Shown here: positions 35,401 to 44,919 of the stretch, piece by piece
Position numbering within the stretch: position 1 is the stretch's first letter
Layout of the letters: every line of letters starts with the position of its first letter
NCBI RefSeq assembly: GCF_050389775.1
Contig: NZ_CP177144.1
Span: 1,550,001-1,614,000 of the forward strand
DNA: 64,000 nt
Direction: 5' to 3'
Origin: Marinibacterium sp050389775
GTDB lineage: Bacteria > Pseudomonadota > Alphaproteobacteria > Rhodobacterales > Rhodobacteraceae
Position numbers and translations under genes: made by a program
The notes under the pieces: generated by a model
The model's input: only the letters and a program-made list of their open reading frames with translations
What the model was told of the DNA's origin: nothing
Databases searched by the model: none

Positions 35401-38344
35401 GCTGGACAGCATTCCTCTGGATCAGCTCGATGCCAGCTGGCGGCTTGCACAGACCAAGATGTGGCCCTTCTCGATCTTTGCCAAATCCTCGGTGCGCAAG
35501 CTCTTGCAGACCTATGCGGAGCGCGGAAAGGCCGATCCCCGTTCCGATATCGCCGCGCTGGCGGAGGCCAAACGTGCCCGAGTCGAGGTTGAGGCAACTC
35601 CGCTCACCAGGTGTCCGGTGGTCAAGGGCGTGGAAACGGATCCTGCACGTCTCGCTGACTGGATGGGCCAGGCGCAGGCAATCACGACGGTACTCGCCGA
35701 GATCGCGCCTGCGGTCGCCGATCCGGCCCGTTGGGATCTGGCCCGCCAGAACCTTGCCCAACGGAACGGCGGTGACCTGCGGGCGGCGATCACGCTCTTC
35801 CAGCGCAAGCATGATAGCTGGCAGGAGCATGCCGGGGCCTTCGCGCAGGTGGCGCAGGCATCGCCCGAGGGCATGGCCCTGTCGGAGCTGCTCGCATCTC
35901 TGCAGGCCATCCAGGACAACAAGGAGCACCTGCAGGATTGGACCCGTTGGGTCGAAGTCCGCACACAAGCCAGCGGGGCAGGGCTTGAGGCTCTCGTCCA
36001 TGCCGTCGAAGAAGGCCGGATCGAGGGCGATGTCGATGCAGCCTTCGCCTCGGCCTATGCGACCTGGTGGTTGCCGCAGGCCATGGATGCGCAGCCTGAA
36101 TTGCGGGGGTTCTCCCATTGGTCGCACGAGGATGCGATTAAGCGCTTCCGGGAATTGGACGACCGCGCAACGGAGATGGCAGCGGGGCAGGTCCTGTCCC
36201 GCATCCAGCATGGCTTGCCAGCGCAGGATGCCGTCGCGCGCCGGTCTGAACTTGGCACGCTGCGGCACCAGCTTGGGCTGCAGCGGCCCAGTATGCCGAT
36301 CCGCACGCTGATCTCGGAAATGCCCGACGCTTTCACCAAGTTGGCCCCCTGCGTGCTGATGTCCCCGCTGTCGGTGGCGCAGTACCTCCCAGCGGGGCAG
36401 GCGGCTTTCGATGTGGTGATCTTCGACGAGGCGTCCCAGATCACCACCTGGGACGCGATCGGCGCGATCGCGCGGGGCAAGCAGGCGATCATCGTCGGCG
36501 ACCCCAAGCAGCTTCCCCCGACGAACTTCTTCGGGCGCAGCGACGCCGGTGAAGACGACCTGCCGGAAGCCGAGCGCGACCTGGCGTCCATCCTGGACGA
36601 GGTCGCCGCGGCAGGCATCCCGACGCAGCAGCTCGATTGGCACTATCGCAGCCGGGACGAGGCGCTTATCGCCTTCTCCAACTGGCATTACTACGGCGGC
36701 CGCCTGGTGACCTTCCCGTCTCCGGCAACGGCGTCGGAAGCGGTGAGGCTGCACCAGGTCGATGGCGTCTATGGGCGGGGTCAGGGCAGGACCAACGAGG
36801 CCGAAGCCCGCGCCATCGTGCGCATGACGGTGCGCCGCCTGAACGAATGGCTGACCTGGCCTGAAGATGAGCGGCTGACACTTGGTGTCATCACCTTCAA
36901 CGCCGAGCAGCAGGGTCTGATCCTCGACCTGCTGGACGAGGAGCGGCGGAAGAACCCGGATCTGGAATGGTTCTTCGAGGATGCGCGGGAAGAGCCGGTC
37001 ATCGTCAAGAACCTGGAAAACATCCAGGGGGACGAGCGGGACGTGATGCTGTTCTCGATCACCTTCGGCCCTGACCATGCGGGCAAGCTGTCGATGGCCT
37101 TCGGTGCGTTGAACAGCGACGGAGGCGAGAAACGTCTCAACGTGGCGGTGACGCGGGCACGGGCAGAGCTGCATGTCTTTGCCTCGATCCGCGCCGACCA
37201 GATCGACCTGACGCGCACCAAGGCGGTGGGTGTGAAACATCTCAAGGGGTTCCTCGATTTTGCAGCGCGTGGGCCGGTGGCGCTTCCAGAGCAGGACGAC
37301 GGTTCGCTCGGTCCGGTCGAGAACGTCTTCGAGGCCGCGATCAAGGTCGCCATAGAGGCGAAGGGTTGGGAGCTGCGTCCGCAGATCGGTGTGTCCGGCT
37401 TCCGGATCGATCTTGGGGTGGTGCATCCCGATCACGCAGGTGCCTACCTCGCCGGGATCGAATGCGATGGCGCGACCTATCACGGATCCGCCACGGCGCG
37501 GGACCGGGACAAGGTGCGGCAGGCGGTGCTGGAAAACCTTGGCTGGACGATCTTCCGGATCTGGTCGACCGACTGGTTCCGCAATCCTGCGGCCGTGGTC
37601 GAACGCATCCACACCGCGCTGACCGAGCGCCTTGAGGCGGATCGCGCCAGGCGGGCCGAAGAAGACACGGCGCGCCAAGCGATGCCCGCGGAGGATGCCG
37701 ATGACGTCGAGGCCTCGCACATGGCCGAGGCGGCAGAGACGAACGAGGCCGAGGGGGCGCTTGCGAAGAGCGGCGCTGAAGACAGTACCACACCGCCAGA
37801 GCCTGTCCGGCAAGAGCCACAATTTGCCCGGGCGACACCGTCAGCAGTCATGCCGCAGGTGGAAGGAGCAGAGCCCACCGAAGCCAGCCCCGATCCCGAC
37901 AGGTTCTACGATGCCGACTATATTCCCATCCTTGAGCGCCTGATCGCGGGCGTGGTCACGCGCGAAGGGCCCATGCCGATCGCCCTGCTGGGCAAGCGGG
38001 TTTCCGGGATGCATGGCTGGCAAAGAACCGGACGTCGGATCTCTGAACGGGTGTCCAGGGCACTTGGTGGGGTCGAGCTGCATCCCGAGAACGGTGTCGA
38101 TTTCCTTTGGGCGGTGGGAACGAAAGCCGACAGGGTCGGTTTCCGGTCGGGACTGGATCGATCGATCCGGGATGTTTCCCGAGCGGAGATCGCGGAGCTT
38201 TATGATCGCCATGCGGCTGAGCTGAGCAGGAGCGAGGATCCCGTCCTCGATCTGGCGCGGTATGCGGGGATTGCGAGACTGTCGGCAGACGCGCGTTCAT
38301 ACCTGTCGGACTGCCTGGCATGGCGATCCACTGCCAGTGAGTGA
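32450..38344 (+). CDS. DUF4011-helicase-Vsr-like nuclease giant protein
   Basis: 1,964 residues. Order: a transglutaminase-like fold region with a possible Cys (GLATCLDSALLLAG, about 240) and His (SEGHAWTGVW, about 267); DUF4011 around RWQRKLLDLSLRNRLLNFKD (about 400-420); SF1 helicase with Walker A GPPGTGKSQT at about 708, Walker B VIFDEASQI at about 1325, GDPKQLPPT at about 1350 and C-terminal AAA_12 motifs (VAVTRARAELHVF); a Vsr/DUF559-like PD-(D/E)xK nuclease with RIDLGV, IECDGATYH and RIWSTDWF at about 1640-1730; and a C-terminal DUF3320-type domain. I recall DUF4011-helicase-Vsr as an architecture reported in anti-phage screens (hhe). The start is uncertain: 32450, or 32492 (MSVDTVEE). 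Confidence 0.85.
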   Translation: MPECLEIQGPSSVRMSVDTVEEESRDQLVLELSVAQKVNFASSQNGVSVLKNVVLQNHSDEPLETLTLELTCRPGLIRPKSWTVDRLAPGQRQELGDLETPLDTVILGGLNEAEWGELQFVVKHGETELLQEQRPIEMLARDEWGGVGDMAHLLAAFVSPNDTVVAGVLKEASRLLEGAGQSGAMDGYQSRDPSRAWMLAGAIWSAATGMGLTYAVPPASFELNGQKVRDPGRIKSEGLATCLDSALLLAGCFEAAGLNPVALFSEGHAWTGVWLTERDFGTISEPDVMTVRKAIDAREFVVMETTLLTKKPSVGFEEAVDTARELTSERNEHSFVMAVDIRRARAARIRPLASHRSEPEAEAEDVVASPAALPRPLDLGLLPGDLIEDEASTPADRISRWQRKLLDLSLRNRLLNFKDSKQTLPFLCPDVSALEDQLADGKKFRALALKTEDPVGTRDLLAKEEPLLLEEVAKDAFAKGQIAVPLTRKDSDRRLLELHRRAKSDMQEGGTNTLFLAAGFLRWKKSEGDTRSYRAPLLLVPVKISRKSAQSEFVIEHHEDDVRFNTTLLEFLKRDFDLKVPELEGELPRDESGFDLPRIFETMRRKVRDVAGFEVIEELALSTFSFSKFLMWKDLVERTDSLRESALVKHLVDNPTEPFLAEGTPGLPVAVDVDRRLAPRDLFTPLPADSSQLAAVLAAQEGHDFVLIGPPGTGKSQTIANIISQCLAMQKTVLFVAEKSAALDVVQRRLASHGLGDAVLELHSNKADRKSVLSQLGRSWERAANASDADWIKVTDDLTVTREQLNTYVKALHQKGTQGFSVFQAIGKAAGQEQPFSLSFANKDAHDAESYTHLKALAEALGRCWEIVAGRQPLPLVRAEEWSFGWQAELLERSAQLSTATRELAEAAEALARQAGLTWTGAGEASEIAPLLRLASIPETGEDVSWSLTRDVVEVQTQSEALTDQLAAYTAAAGRTSASYPMAQLDSIPLDQLDASWRLAQTKMWPFSIFAKSSVRKLLQTYAERGKADPRSDIAALAEAKRARVEVEATPLTRCPVVKGVETDPARLADWMGQAQAITTVLAEIAPAVADPARWDLARQNLAQRNGGDLRAAITLFQRKHDSWQEHAGAFAQVAQASPEGMALSELLASLQAIQDNKEHLQDWTRWVEVRTQASGAGLEALVHAVEEGRIEGDVDAAFASAYATWWLPQAMDAQPELRGFSHWSHEDAIKRFRELDDRATEMAAGQVLSRIQHGLPAQDAVARRSELGTLRHQLGLQRPSMPIRTLISEMPDAFTKLAPCVLMSPLSVAQYLPAGQAAFDVVIFDEASQITTWDAIGAIARGKQAIIVGDPKQLPPTNFFGRSDAGEDDLPEAERDLASILDEVAAAGIPTQQLDWHYRSRDEALIAFSNWHYYGGRLVTFPSPATASEAVRLHQVDGVYGRGQGRTNEAEARAIVRMTVRRLNEWLTWPEDERLTLGVITFNAEQQGLILDLLDEERRKNPDLEWFFEDAREEPVIVKNLENIQGDERDVMLFSITFGPDHAGKLSMAFGALNSDGGEKRLNVAVTRARAELHVFASIRADQIDLTRTKAVGVKHLKGFLDFAARGPVALPEQDDGSLGPVENVFEAAIKVAIEAKGWELRPQIGVSGFRIDLGVVHPDHAGAYLAGIECDGATYHGSATARDRDKVRQAVLENLGWTIFRIWSTDWFRNPAAVVERIHTALTERLEADRARRAEEDTARQAMPAEDADDVEASHMAEAAETNEAEGALAKSGAEDSTTPPEPVRQEPQFARATPSAVMPQVEGAEPTEASPDPDRFYDADYIPILERLIAGVVTREGPMPIALLGKRVSGMHGWQRTGRRISERVSRALGGVELHPENGVDFLWAVGTKADRVGFRSGLDRSIRDVSRAEIAELYDRHAAELSRSEDPVLDLARYAGIARLSADARSYLSDCLAWRSTASE

Positions 38345-38463
38345 GCAAGAGAGACCGGGCAGTCGCATGATTGCCCGTCGGATCGGGTGCGTTGTTGCAG
38401 TCTTCCGCCACCACGATATCAAGCGGCTTTGGTCGGCGCTGTCTCGTCACTACTCATAAGCCT

Positions 38464-41400
38464 ATGGAAATGCGTCATAACCAACTTTTGTCCCGGTGTC
38501 TGTCAATCGATCTTGAGGTCGATCCTTCCAGGGCAAAGATCTTTGGTATGGCGGCCGTGCGCGGTGATGAACGGCCGGCTCTGAAGTCGATGGACGGGAT
38601 CTCCGAAGAGTTCCTTGATCAACTCGAAGCACAGGTCGGAGATGTGGCGCATCCGATTGGACATAACGTCCTGAAGCACGACCTCGAACATCTGATCGCG
38701 AAACGACCCCGGCTTGGCCAAATCATTCGAGCGCCAATCGATACATTGTGGCTGAACCCGCTGGCCTTCCCGCGGAACCCATACCATCACCTGGTGAAGC
38801 ACTATCATGACGGGCGCCTTGCCTCCGGGCATGTGAATGATCCCGAACTGGACGCGCGCCTTGTCTTCGAGGTGCTCGCCAACCAGCTGGATGCTTTTGC
38901 AAAACTGGAGGAGGACGCGCCCGATGCGCTGGTTGCCTACCATTATCTGACCACACGCATGGAACGCGCCGGCGGCTTTGATGCCGTGTTTTCCTATCTG
39001 CGCGGCAAGAATTGTCCAGGCTATGACGAGGCTGGCGCAGCGATCAGGCGGTTGCTTGCCGGGCGCGCCTGCGGGTTGCGTGTTGAGCAAACGTTGCGAC
39101 GCCTGAGCAGCCCCCAGAACGGCTGGCCGATGGCCTATGCCCTGTCGTGGATTACGGTGGCAGGCGGCGACTCTGTCATGCCTCCCTGGGTGAGGGCGCA
39201 GTTCCGCGAGGCATCTCTGATCGTCAGGCACCTGCGCGACACCTCTTGCAAGGATCCGACCTGCACCTGGTGCGCCGAGCAGAACGACCCGGTGCGCGCC
39301 CTGGAAAGGTGGTTCGGGTTCCCCAGCTTTCGCCCCAAGCCGGTCGACCCGGATGGACGCCCGCTGCAGGAACGCATCGTCGACGAGGCCATGTCCGGCA
39401 ACAGCCTGCTTGGGATCCTGCCGACAGGGACGGGCAAGTCGCTGTGCTACCAGGTGCCGGCGCTGTCACGGTTCGACAAGATCGGCGCGCTGACGGTGGT
39501 GATCTCTCCGCTTGTCGCGTTGATGGCGGATCAGGTTCAGGGGATGGAGCGTGCCGGGATCTCCTGCTCGGTCACGATCAACGGCATGATGTCCATGCCG
39601 GAACGTCAGGATGCGCTCGACAAGGTCCGAATGGGCGATGCCGGGATCCTCATCATCTCTCCCGAGCAACTTCGCAGTCCTTCGATCCGGAACGTGCTGG
39701 CGCAGCGCGAAGTAGGGCTATGGGCGATTGACGAGGCGCATTGCGTGTCGAAATGGGGGCATGATTTCCGGCCGGACTATCGCTATCTCGGCCGCTTCAT
39801 CAGGGAGTTCTCAGGCGATCAACCACCTGCGCCCGTGCTCTGCCTCACCGCGACCGCAAAGCCCGAGGTGGTTGCGGATATCATCGAACACTTTCAGACC
39901 AAGGCCGGGGTCGAGCTGTTGCCGCTTGACGGAGGCGCCTCACGGACAAACCTGGCGTTCGAAGTTCGGCCGACGACCAAGGCCTCGAAGTTGTCGGATG
40001 TGCTGAACGCCCTTGACGAACTGCTGCCCGCCGATGGGCGCTCGGGCGCGGTGGTTTATTGTTCCTCGCGCAAGGAAACCGAGCGGGTGGCCGAGTTCCT
40101 GAAGTCTCAGGGTGTGGATGCGGCGCATTTCCATGCGGGGATGAGCGCGGACGACAAACAGGTCGTGCAGGAACAGTTTCGGGTGGGCGAGCTGCGCGTG
40201 ATCGCCGCGACCAACGCCTTCGGGATGGGGATCGACAAGCCTGACATCCGATTGGTCGTCCACGCCGATATCCCTGGGTCTTTGGAAAACTACCTTCAGG
40301 AGGCCGGGCGCGCCGGACGGGACCGCGAGGACGCCCATTGCGTCCTGTTGTTCACGGCGGACGATGTGGAACGTCAGTTCCGGCTGACAGCCAGTTCGCG
40401 CCTCGCCCGGCATGAAATCGGGGCAATCCTCAAGGCGCTGCGTCGGATCGACGAGCGGACCAAGAAAACCGGCAAGGTCGTCGCGACATCGGGTGAGATC
40501 GTCCGGTCCGAGAAAGACCAGGCGTTCGAGCGCGACAGCGCAACGGACGACACCCGCGTTAAGACGGCCGTGTCCTGGCTGGAGGAAGCGCATCTTGTAT
40601 CGCGGGAAGAGAACCGGGTTCAGGTGTTCCCGTCCTCCCTGCGGGTGCGGTCTGTGGATGAGGCGAAGCAGCGGTTGGCCGGGGCAGACCTGACCCTCGC
40701 GCATCGCAACCAACTTCTGGCCATCGTGGCGCATCTGGTCTCCGCCCCGGCTGACGAAGGCGTGTCGACCGATGAGCTTTGCGGTGTGGCGGGGATATCA
40801 CCCGGTGCGCTGCCAAAGGCCATGTCGACGCTGGAAACGCTGGGTATCGCGCGCAACGACGTTGCGATGACGGTCTTTTTGCACGTTGGTGTTGCCAAAT
40901 CCTCGACACAGAGACTGGCTCAGGTTTCGGCGCTGGAGGGCGATCTGATCGCGCTCATGCAGGAGCTGGCGCCGGATATGGATGACCGCACCCCGGTTCC
41001 GCTGAACCTTGCTGAAACCTGTCAGAGCTTGCGCGACAAGAACCATTCGGATGTCAGGCCCGATGCGGTCGACAGATTGGTGCGGGGGATTGCCCAGGAT
41101 GGCCGAAGTCAGGACGGCGGTCGCGGGAACATTTCCCTGCGCAAGGTCAGTCGCAACACGCTGATGGTCACCCTGGTGCGGCCCTGGAGAATTGTTCGGG
41201 CAACGGCAAACTTGCGGTGGCAAGCGGCTGAACTGCTTCTGACCTATCTGACAGGCCGGCTCGACAAGGGCGCCCGGGGCAAGGATCTTCAGGTTGAGAC
41301 AACGGTCGGCGACCTGCTGGCACAGCTGAATAAGGATGCCTTCCTGAAGACCAGTGGCATTGGTGACATGACCAAGCTCATGGAAAGAGCGCTGCTGTGG

Positions 41401-44031
41401 CTGCATGAACAGGGTGTTCTGACGCTTGGCAAGGGTCTGACGGTGTTCCGTTCTGCCATGACGGTCTATCTCGACCCGGCAGGGGGGCAGTTCACCCAGA
41501 CGCATTTCGCGCCGCTGGAGGACCACTACGGCGAGCAAACACTCCAGACCCACGTCATGGCGACCTATGCCGAAACAGGGCTGCGGGCGATGAGCGATGC
41601 ATCGCGCCTGTCCGAAGACTACTTCCTGCTCAACAAGGAGCAGTTCATGAAACGGTGGATGCCGGGCATGGGCCGCGAGGTCCGACGGCAGACCACCAGC
41701 GCCTCCTGGGAGGAGATCGTCGAGAAGCTGGGCAACAAGGTCCAACAGGAGATCGTGACAGATGACCGGGACCGGACGAATGTTCTGGTCCTGGCGGGCC
41801 CGGGGTCGGGCAAGACGCGGGTGCTGGTCCACCGGATCGCCTATCTGCTGCGTATGAAACGCGAGGACCCGCGCGGTATTCTGGTTCTCGCTTACAACCG
41901 GCACGCAGCGGCCGAAATCCGCGTGCGGCTGCGCGCTCTGGTCGGCGACGATGCCATAGGCGTCACGGTCTGCACCTGTCATGCGCTGGCGATGAAGCTC
42001 GTGGGGGCCAGTTTTGTGGGCCAGCGGGCCGACACCGAAGATTTCGATGGCATCGTGATGGAGGCCGTGCACCAGCTCGAGGGCGAGGGGCTGTCGAAAT
42101 CCGAAGCCGAAGCACAGCGCGAGACCTTGATCCAGGGCTATCGCTGGATCCTCGTGGACGAGTATCAGGACATCGGGCCGGAAGAGTATCAACTTATCTC
42201 GGCGGTCGCGGGCAGATCTCTTGAGGATGCCGACCTGAAGCTCAGCCTGTTCGCCGTCGGGGATGACGATCAGAACATCTATGCTTTCAACGGCGCCTCC
42301 GTCGGATTCATTCGGAAGTTCGAAGAAGATTACAAGGCGCGGCCGGCCTTCCTGGTCGAGAACTACCGTTCGACCAATCACATCATTGCGGCGGCCAACG
42401 CGGTGATTTCGGCGGCGCCGGATCGGATGAAGGTGGATCATGAGATCAGGATCAACACAGATCGCAGGCGTGATCCCGAAGGTGGAGTGCTCGCAAAGGC
42501 GGATGGCGTCGGGCAGGGCCGGGTTCAGCTGCTGAATGTCCCCTCCGGCGACCTGCCCCAGGCGATCGCTGCCGTCGACGAAATGGTGCGGCTGTCGAAG
42601 CTGGACCCGGATTGGTCTTGGACCCGCACCGCGATCATCTCTCGCGACTGGAAAAGGCTCAGCGCGGTCCGGACTTATGCTGAAAGGCAGGGTATCAAGG
42701 TCGAAATGGCCAATCAGGACCTACCGAATATCTGGCGACTGCGCGAGACACAGGCGCTCGTGGCAAGTCTGCGCCGGCGACAGGGAGAGCTGCTGGGCGT
42801 TGCCGACATCAACGACCTCCTCAACGAGCAGTCGCGCAACAAGTGGGGCGACCTGTTGGCAGAAGGCATCGCCGAGCTGGCGAGAGAGCTGAAGACAAAG
42901 ACCATGCCGGTGCCCGATATCGTCGAATGGCTGGCTGAATGGTCCCGTGAGACACGGGGCGAGCAGCGCGGGCTGCTCCTGCTGACTGCGCACCGGGCCA
43001 AGGGGCTAGAGTTCGATCATGTTGCTATTCTGGATGGCGGTTGGGACCGGGCATCGAAGAACGAAGACCGTGATGCTCCGCGCAGGCTTTTTTACGTCGC
43101 GATGACGCGGGCCAGAAAGGGCCTGATCGTTATGGCTTCGGGTGAGCATGCGTTGCTGAAACCCGGCAGTCCCTGCGTCGTAGAAAGACAGGTCGTGCCG
43201 CATTTCCCGGCTGGAGGACTGCCTTCGAGGGTCTACCATCTGCCAAACCTCAAGTATGCCGACCTGTCATATGCCGGTCGCCAGGGAGATCGGCACGAGG
43301 TGCACCGTGCAATCCAGGAATGCCGGGTGGGTGACCCGCTACACCTGGACTACCGAGTCCCCAACTGGGAGTTGCTGGACCGGCAAGGCCGCCTCTTGGG
43401 GCGCATGTCAAAGTCATGGGAGCATCCGCCGGGGCAGGTCTTGGTCTCTGGTGCGGTTGGAGCTGTGGTCCATTGGCGAAAGTCGGATGGCGACGAGCAA
43501 TACGCGCACTACGCGCGCCGAGATGAATGGGAGACCGTCCTTCCCGAACTGGTCTTTGCCCCTCCGGGCCAGGTGCCACCTGCCGAGTCGTTGGCCGATA
43601 CAGCTGTCGACAGTGCTGTTGCCCGTGCCTATCCGGCAGGCGGCATGGAGACCCAAGGCGGGCAACCTGCGAAAGCCATCGAGTCGGATGATCCGGCTGC
43701 GCTCGTTGCGCTTGCGCAGCGCATCTACACAGAAAGCCGGTCGTGGGAGGAGTTTATCGACCGCTTCAAAGAACGGGGTCTTGAAGTGGTGCCCAAGGGG
43801 GGCGGCCTCGTGCTCAAGGACGGGACCGATGGGCGCGAGCTGTGCAAGATGTCGGCATTGGGGCTCACCTACAAAAAGACGGTGCAGGGCTTCGAGGAGG
43901 GGTTTCCCGGCCATCCGTCTCCCGCCATGGCGGACCACGCTCTGGGAAAAAAGAAGGAGGCTGGGCCGAGGCGACAAAGGCGCAGCAAGCCTTCGGGCGA
44001 AGAAGATGGCTTTGATATCATGGATGAATGA
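38464..44031 (+). CDS. DEDD exonuclease-RecQ-UvrD fusion helicase
   Basis: 1,855 residues. Residues 13-135 are DnaQ-like: SIDLEVD (Asp16, Glu18), GHNVLKHDLEHL, NDPELDARL. A Cys cluster (SCKDPTCTWC) follows near 262. RecQ: Walker A PTGTGKSLCYQ at about 318, AIDEAHCVSKWGHDFRPDY at about 420, QEAGRAGRDRED at about 612, then a winged-helix-like region. UvrD/PcrA: Walker A AGPGSGKTRVL at about 1110, VDEYQDIGPEE at about 1232, GDDDQNIYAF at about 1266, AHRAKGLEFDHV at about 1508, YVAMTRARKG at about 1545. Two helicases of opposite polarity with an exonuclease suggest processing of broken or invading DNA. It lies 119 bp after the DUF4011 gene on the same strand. Confidence 0.87.
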   Translation: MEMRHNQLLSRCLSIDLEVDPSRAKIFGMAAVRGDERPALKSMDGISEEFLDQLEAQVGDVAHPIGHNVLKHDLEHLIAKRPRLGQIIRAPIDTLWLNPLAFPRNPYHHLVKHYHDGRLASGHVNDPELDARLVFEVLANQLDAFAKLEEDAPDALVAYHYLTTRMERAGGFDAVFSYLRGKNCPGYDEAGAAIRRLLAGRACGLRVEQTLRRLSSPQNGWPMAYALSWITVAGGDSVMPPWVRAQFREASLIVRHLRDTSCKDPTCTWCAEQNDPVRALERWFGFPSFRPKPVDPDGRPLQERIVDEAMSGNSLLGILPTGTGKSLCYQVPALSRFDKIGALTVVISPLVALMADQVQGMERAGISCSVTINGMMSMPERQDALDKVRMGDAGILIISPEQLRSPSIRNVLAQREVGLWAIDEAHCVSKWGHDFRPDYRYLGRFIREFSGDQPPAPVLCLTATAKPEVVADIIEHFQTKAGVELLPLDGGASRTNLAFEVRPTTKASKLSDVLNALDELLPADGRSGAVVYCSSRKETERVAEFLKSQGVDAAHFHAGMSADDKQVVQEQFRVGELRVIAATNAFGMGIDKPDIRLVVHADIPGSLENYLQEAGRAGRDREDAHCVLLFTADDVERQFRLTASSRLARHEIGAILKALRRIDERTKKTGKVVATSGEIVRSEKDQAFERDSATDDTRVKTAVSWLEEAHLVSREENRVQVFPSSLRVRSVDEAKQRLAGADLTLAHRNQLLAIVAHLVSAPADEGVSTDELCGVAGISPGALPKAMSTLETLGIARNDVAMTVFLHVGVAKSSTQRLAQVSALEGDLIALMQELAPDMDDRTPVPLNLAETCQSLRDKNHSDVRPDAVDRLVRGIAQDGRSQDGGRGNISLRKVSRNTLMVTLVRPWRIVRATANLRWQAAELLLTYLTGRLDKGARGKDLQVETTVGDLLAQLNKDAFLKTSGIGDMTKLMERALLWLHEQGVLTLGKGLTVFRSAMTVYLDPAGGQFTQTHFAPLEDHYGEQTLQTHVMATYAETGLRAMSDASRLSEDYFLLNKEQFMKRWMPGMGREVRRQTTSASWEEIVEKLGNKVQQEIVTDDRDRTNVLVLAGPGSGKTRVLVHRIAYLLRMKREDPRGILVLAYNRHAAAEIRVRLRALVGDDAIGVTVCTCHALAMKLVGASFVGQRADTEDFDGIVMEAVHQLEGEGLSKSEAEAQRETLIQGYRWILVDEYQDIGPEEYQLISAVAGRSLEDADLKLSLFAVGDDDQNIYAFNGASVGFIRKFEEDYKARPAFLVENYRSTNHIIAAANAVISAAPDRMKVDHEIRINTDRRRDPEGGVLAKADGVGQGRVQLLNVPSGDLPQAIAAVDEMVRLSKLDPDWSWTRTAIISRDWKRLSAVRTYAERQGIKVEMANQDLPNIWRLRETQALVASLRRRQGELLGVADINDLLNEQSRNKWGDLLAEGIAELARELKTKTMPVPDIVEWLAEWSRETRGEQRGLLLLTAHRAKGLEFDHVAILDGGWDRASKNEDRDAPRRLFYVAMTRARKGLIVMASGEHALLKPGSPCVVERQVVPHFPAGGLPSRVYHLPNLKYADLSYAGRQGDRHEVHRAIQECRVGDPLHLDYRVPNWELLDRQGRLLGRMSKSWEHPPGQVLVSGAVGAVVHWRKSDGDEQYAHYARRDEWETVLPELVFAPPGQVPPAESLADTAVDSAVARAYPAGGMETQGGQPAKAIESDDPAALVALAQRIYTESRSWEEFIDRFKERGLEVVPKGGGLVLKDGTDGRELCKMSALGLTYKKTVQGFEEGFPGHPSPAMADHALGKKKEAGPRRQRRSKPSGEEDGFDIMDE

Positions 44032-44919
44032 CATCGCTGGCGCGTTCTCGCTGTCTCGCTTTGCGGTTCCGCTCGAAAGCCAGCATCCCCACCGTCTGCT
44101 TGGCCGCGATGTCGCGGACCGCCGCGGTAATGGCTGACTCTCCGAAATCCCGCGGATCAATAACCATCGGAGCATGTCCTTGTGCGCCGCGTGATGGCCA
44201 TTGGCCGTAGCCTCCAGGAAATCCCTGAAACCGGGCGGGCCGCTGATGTCGTCCTGCGGCCCGGTGCGCGCACCATCCTGATAGATGGGGCAGTCGATAG
44301 GTGGATCCGCGACCGCCATCTGTTCGACCACGCCCCGATGGTGCCAGTTGCCACCGAACTCGTAGGTGCATTCGAACTCTGCTGCACCGCGCCCGAACAG
44401 GGGGCCAAGTACATGTTCTTGACCGGCGCCGCTCGTTTCCGGGTTGGTGCCTTGTCCGGACGCTGAAAGGCGGCTGACGTAGGACTTGAACTCGCGCGTC
44501 GAGGTGAAGTGCCGATATCCGGCCGCGCTTGCGAGTGAGATCAGCTCTGCGCCCTTGCGCCGGGGAACAGCAACGTGTTCGGGTAAATCGGTCTGGACAC
44601 CGTTGCGCCAGACTAGGTCTCGGATCTCACGTTGCTCGCCGGTTTCGGCGTCAACAAAGTCGAAGGGCATCTCGCCTTGTGCGCGGCCTTGCTCCGCTAC
44701 CCAGTCGTTCAGGGTTTCCAGTTCAATGGCTTTTTCTTCGCGGGCGATGCCGCCGAGAAGAACCTTGTCGGCCAATCTGGCCGAGCGCGATCCTTCCTGG
44801 ATCGCAGTGTCAGAGGTGGTCGCGGTTTTTGGACCAGTTTGCCGCCAAAGGTGCCGAAGAAAAGCACCATGACGGGATGGCAAACCTTGAGAACAAGACA
44901 CGGTTGTGATCGAGGCCAA
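44018..44919 (-). pseudogene. pRiA4b ORF-3-like protein remnant fused to another fragment
   Basis: Minus-strand decay product overlapping the helicase stop by 14 bp. YEFGGNWHHRGVVEQ and GPPGFRDFLEA (44170-44390) match the plasmid pRiA4b ORF-3-like / IS1096-passenger domain, but its N-terminal half is missing. A one-base loss near 44165 shifts the frame: the true continuation IDPRDFGESAITAAVRDIA lies in the next frame and ends at 44018. Upstream (44470-44800) the same frame encodes FDFVDAETGEQREIRDLVWRN, a coherent but unrecognised fragment. This domain often travels with insertion elements. Confidence 0.7.

Noticed and set aside
35333..37822. An 829-codon minus-strand frame inside the DUF4011 gene
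   Set aside because: Shadow of the helicase gene; no recognisable domain and no start context.
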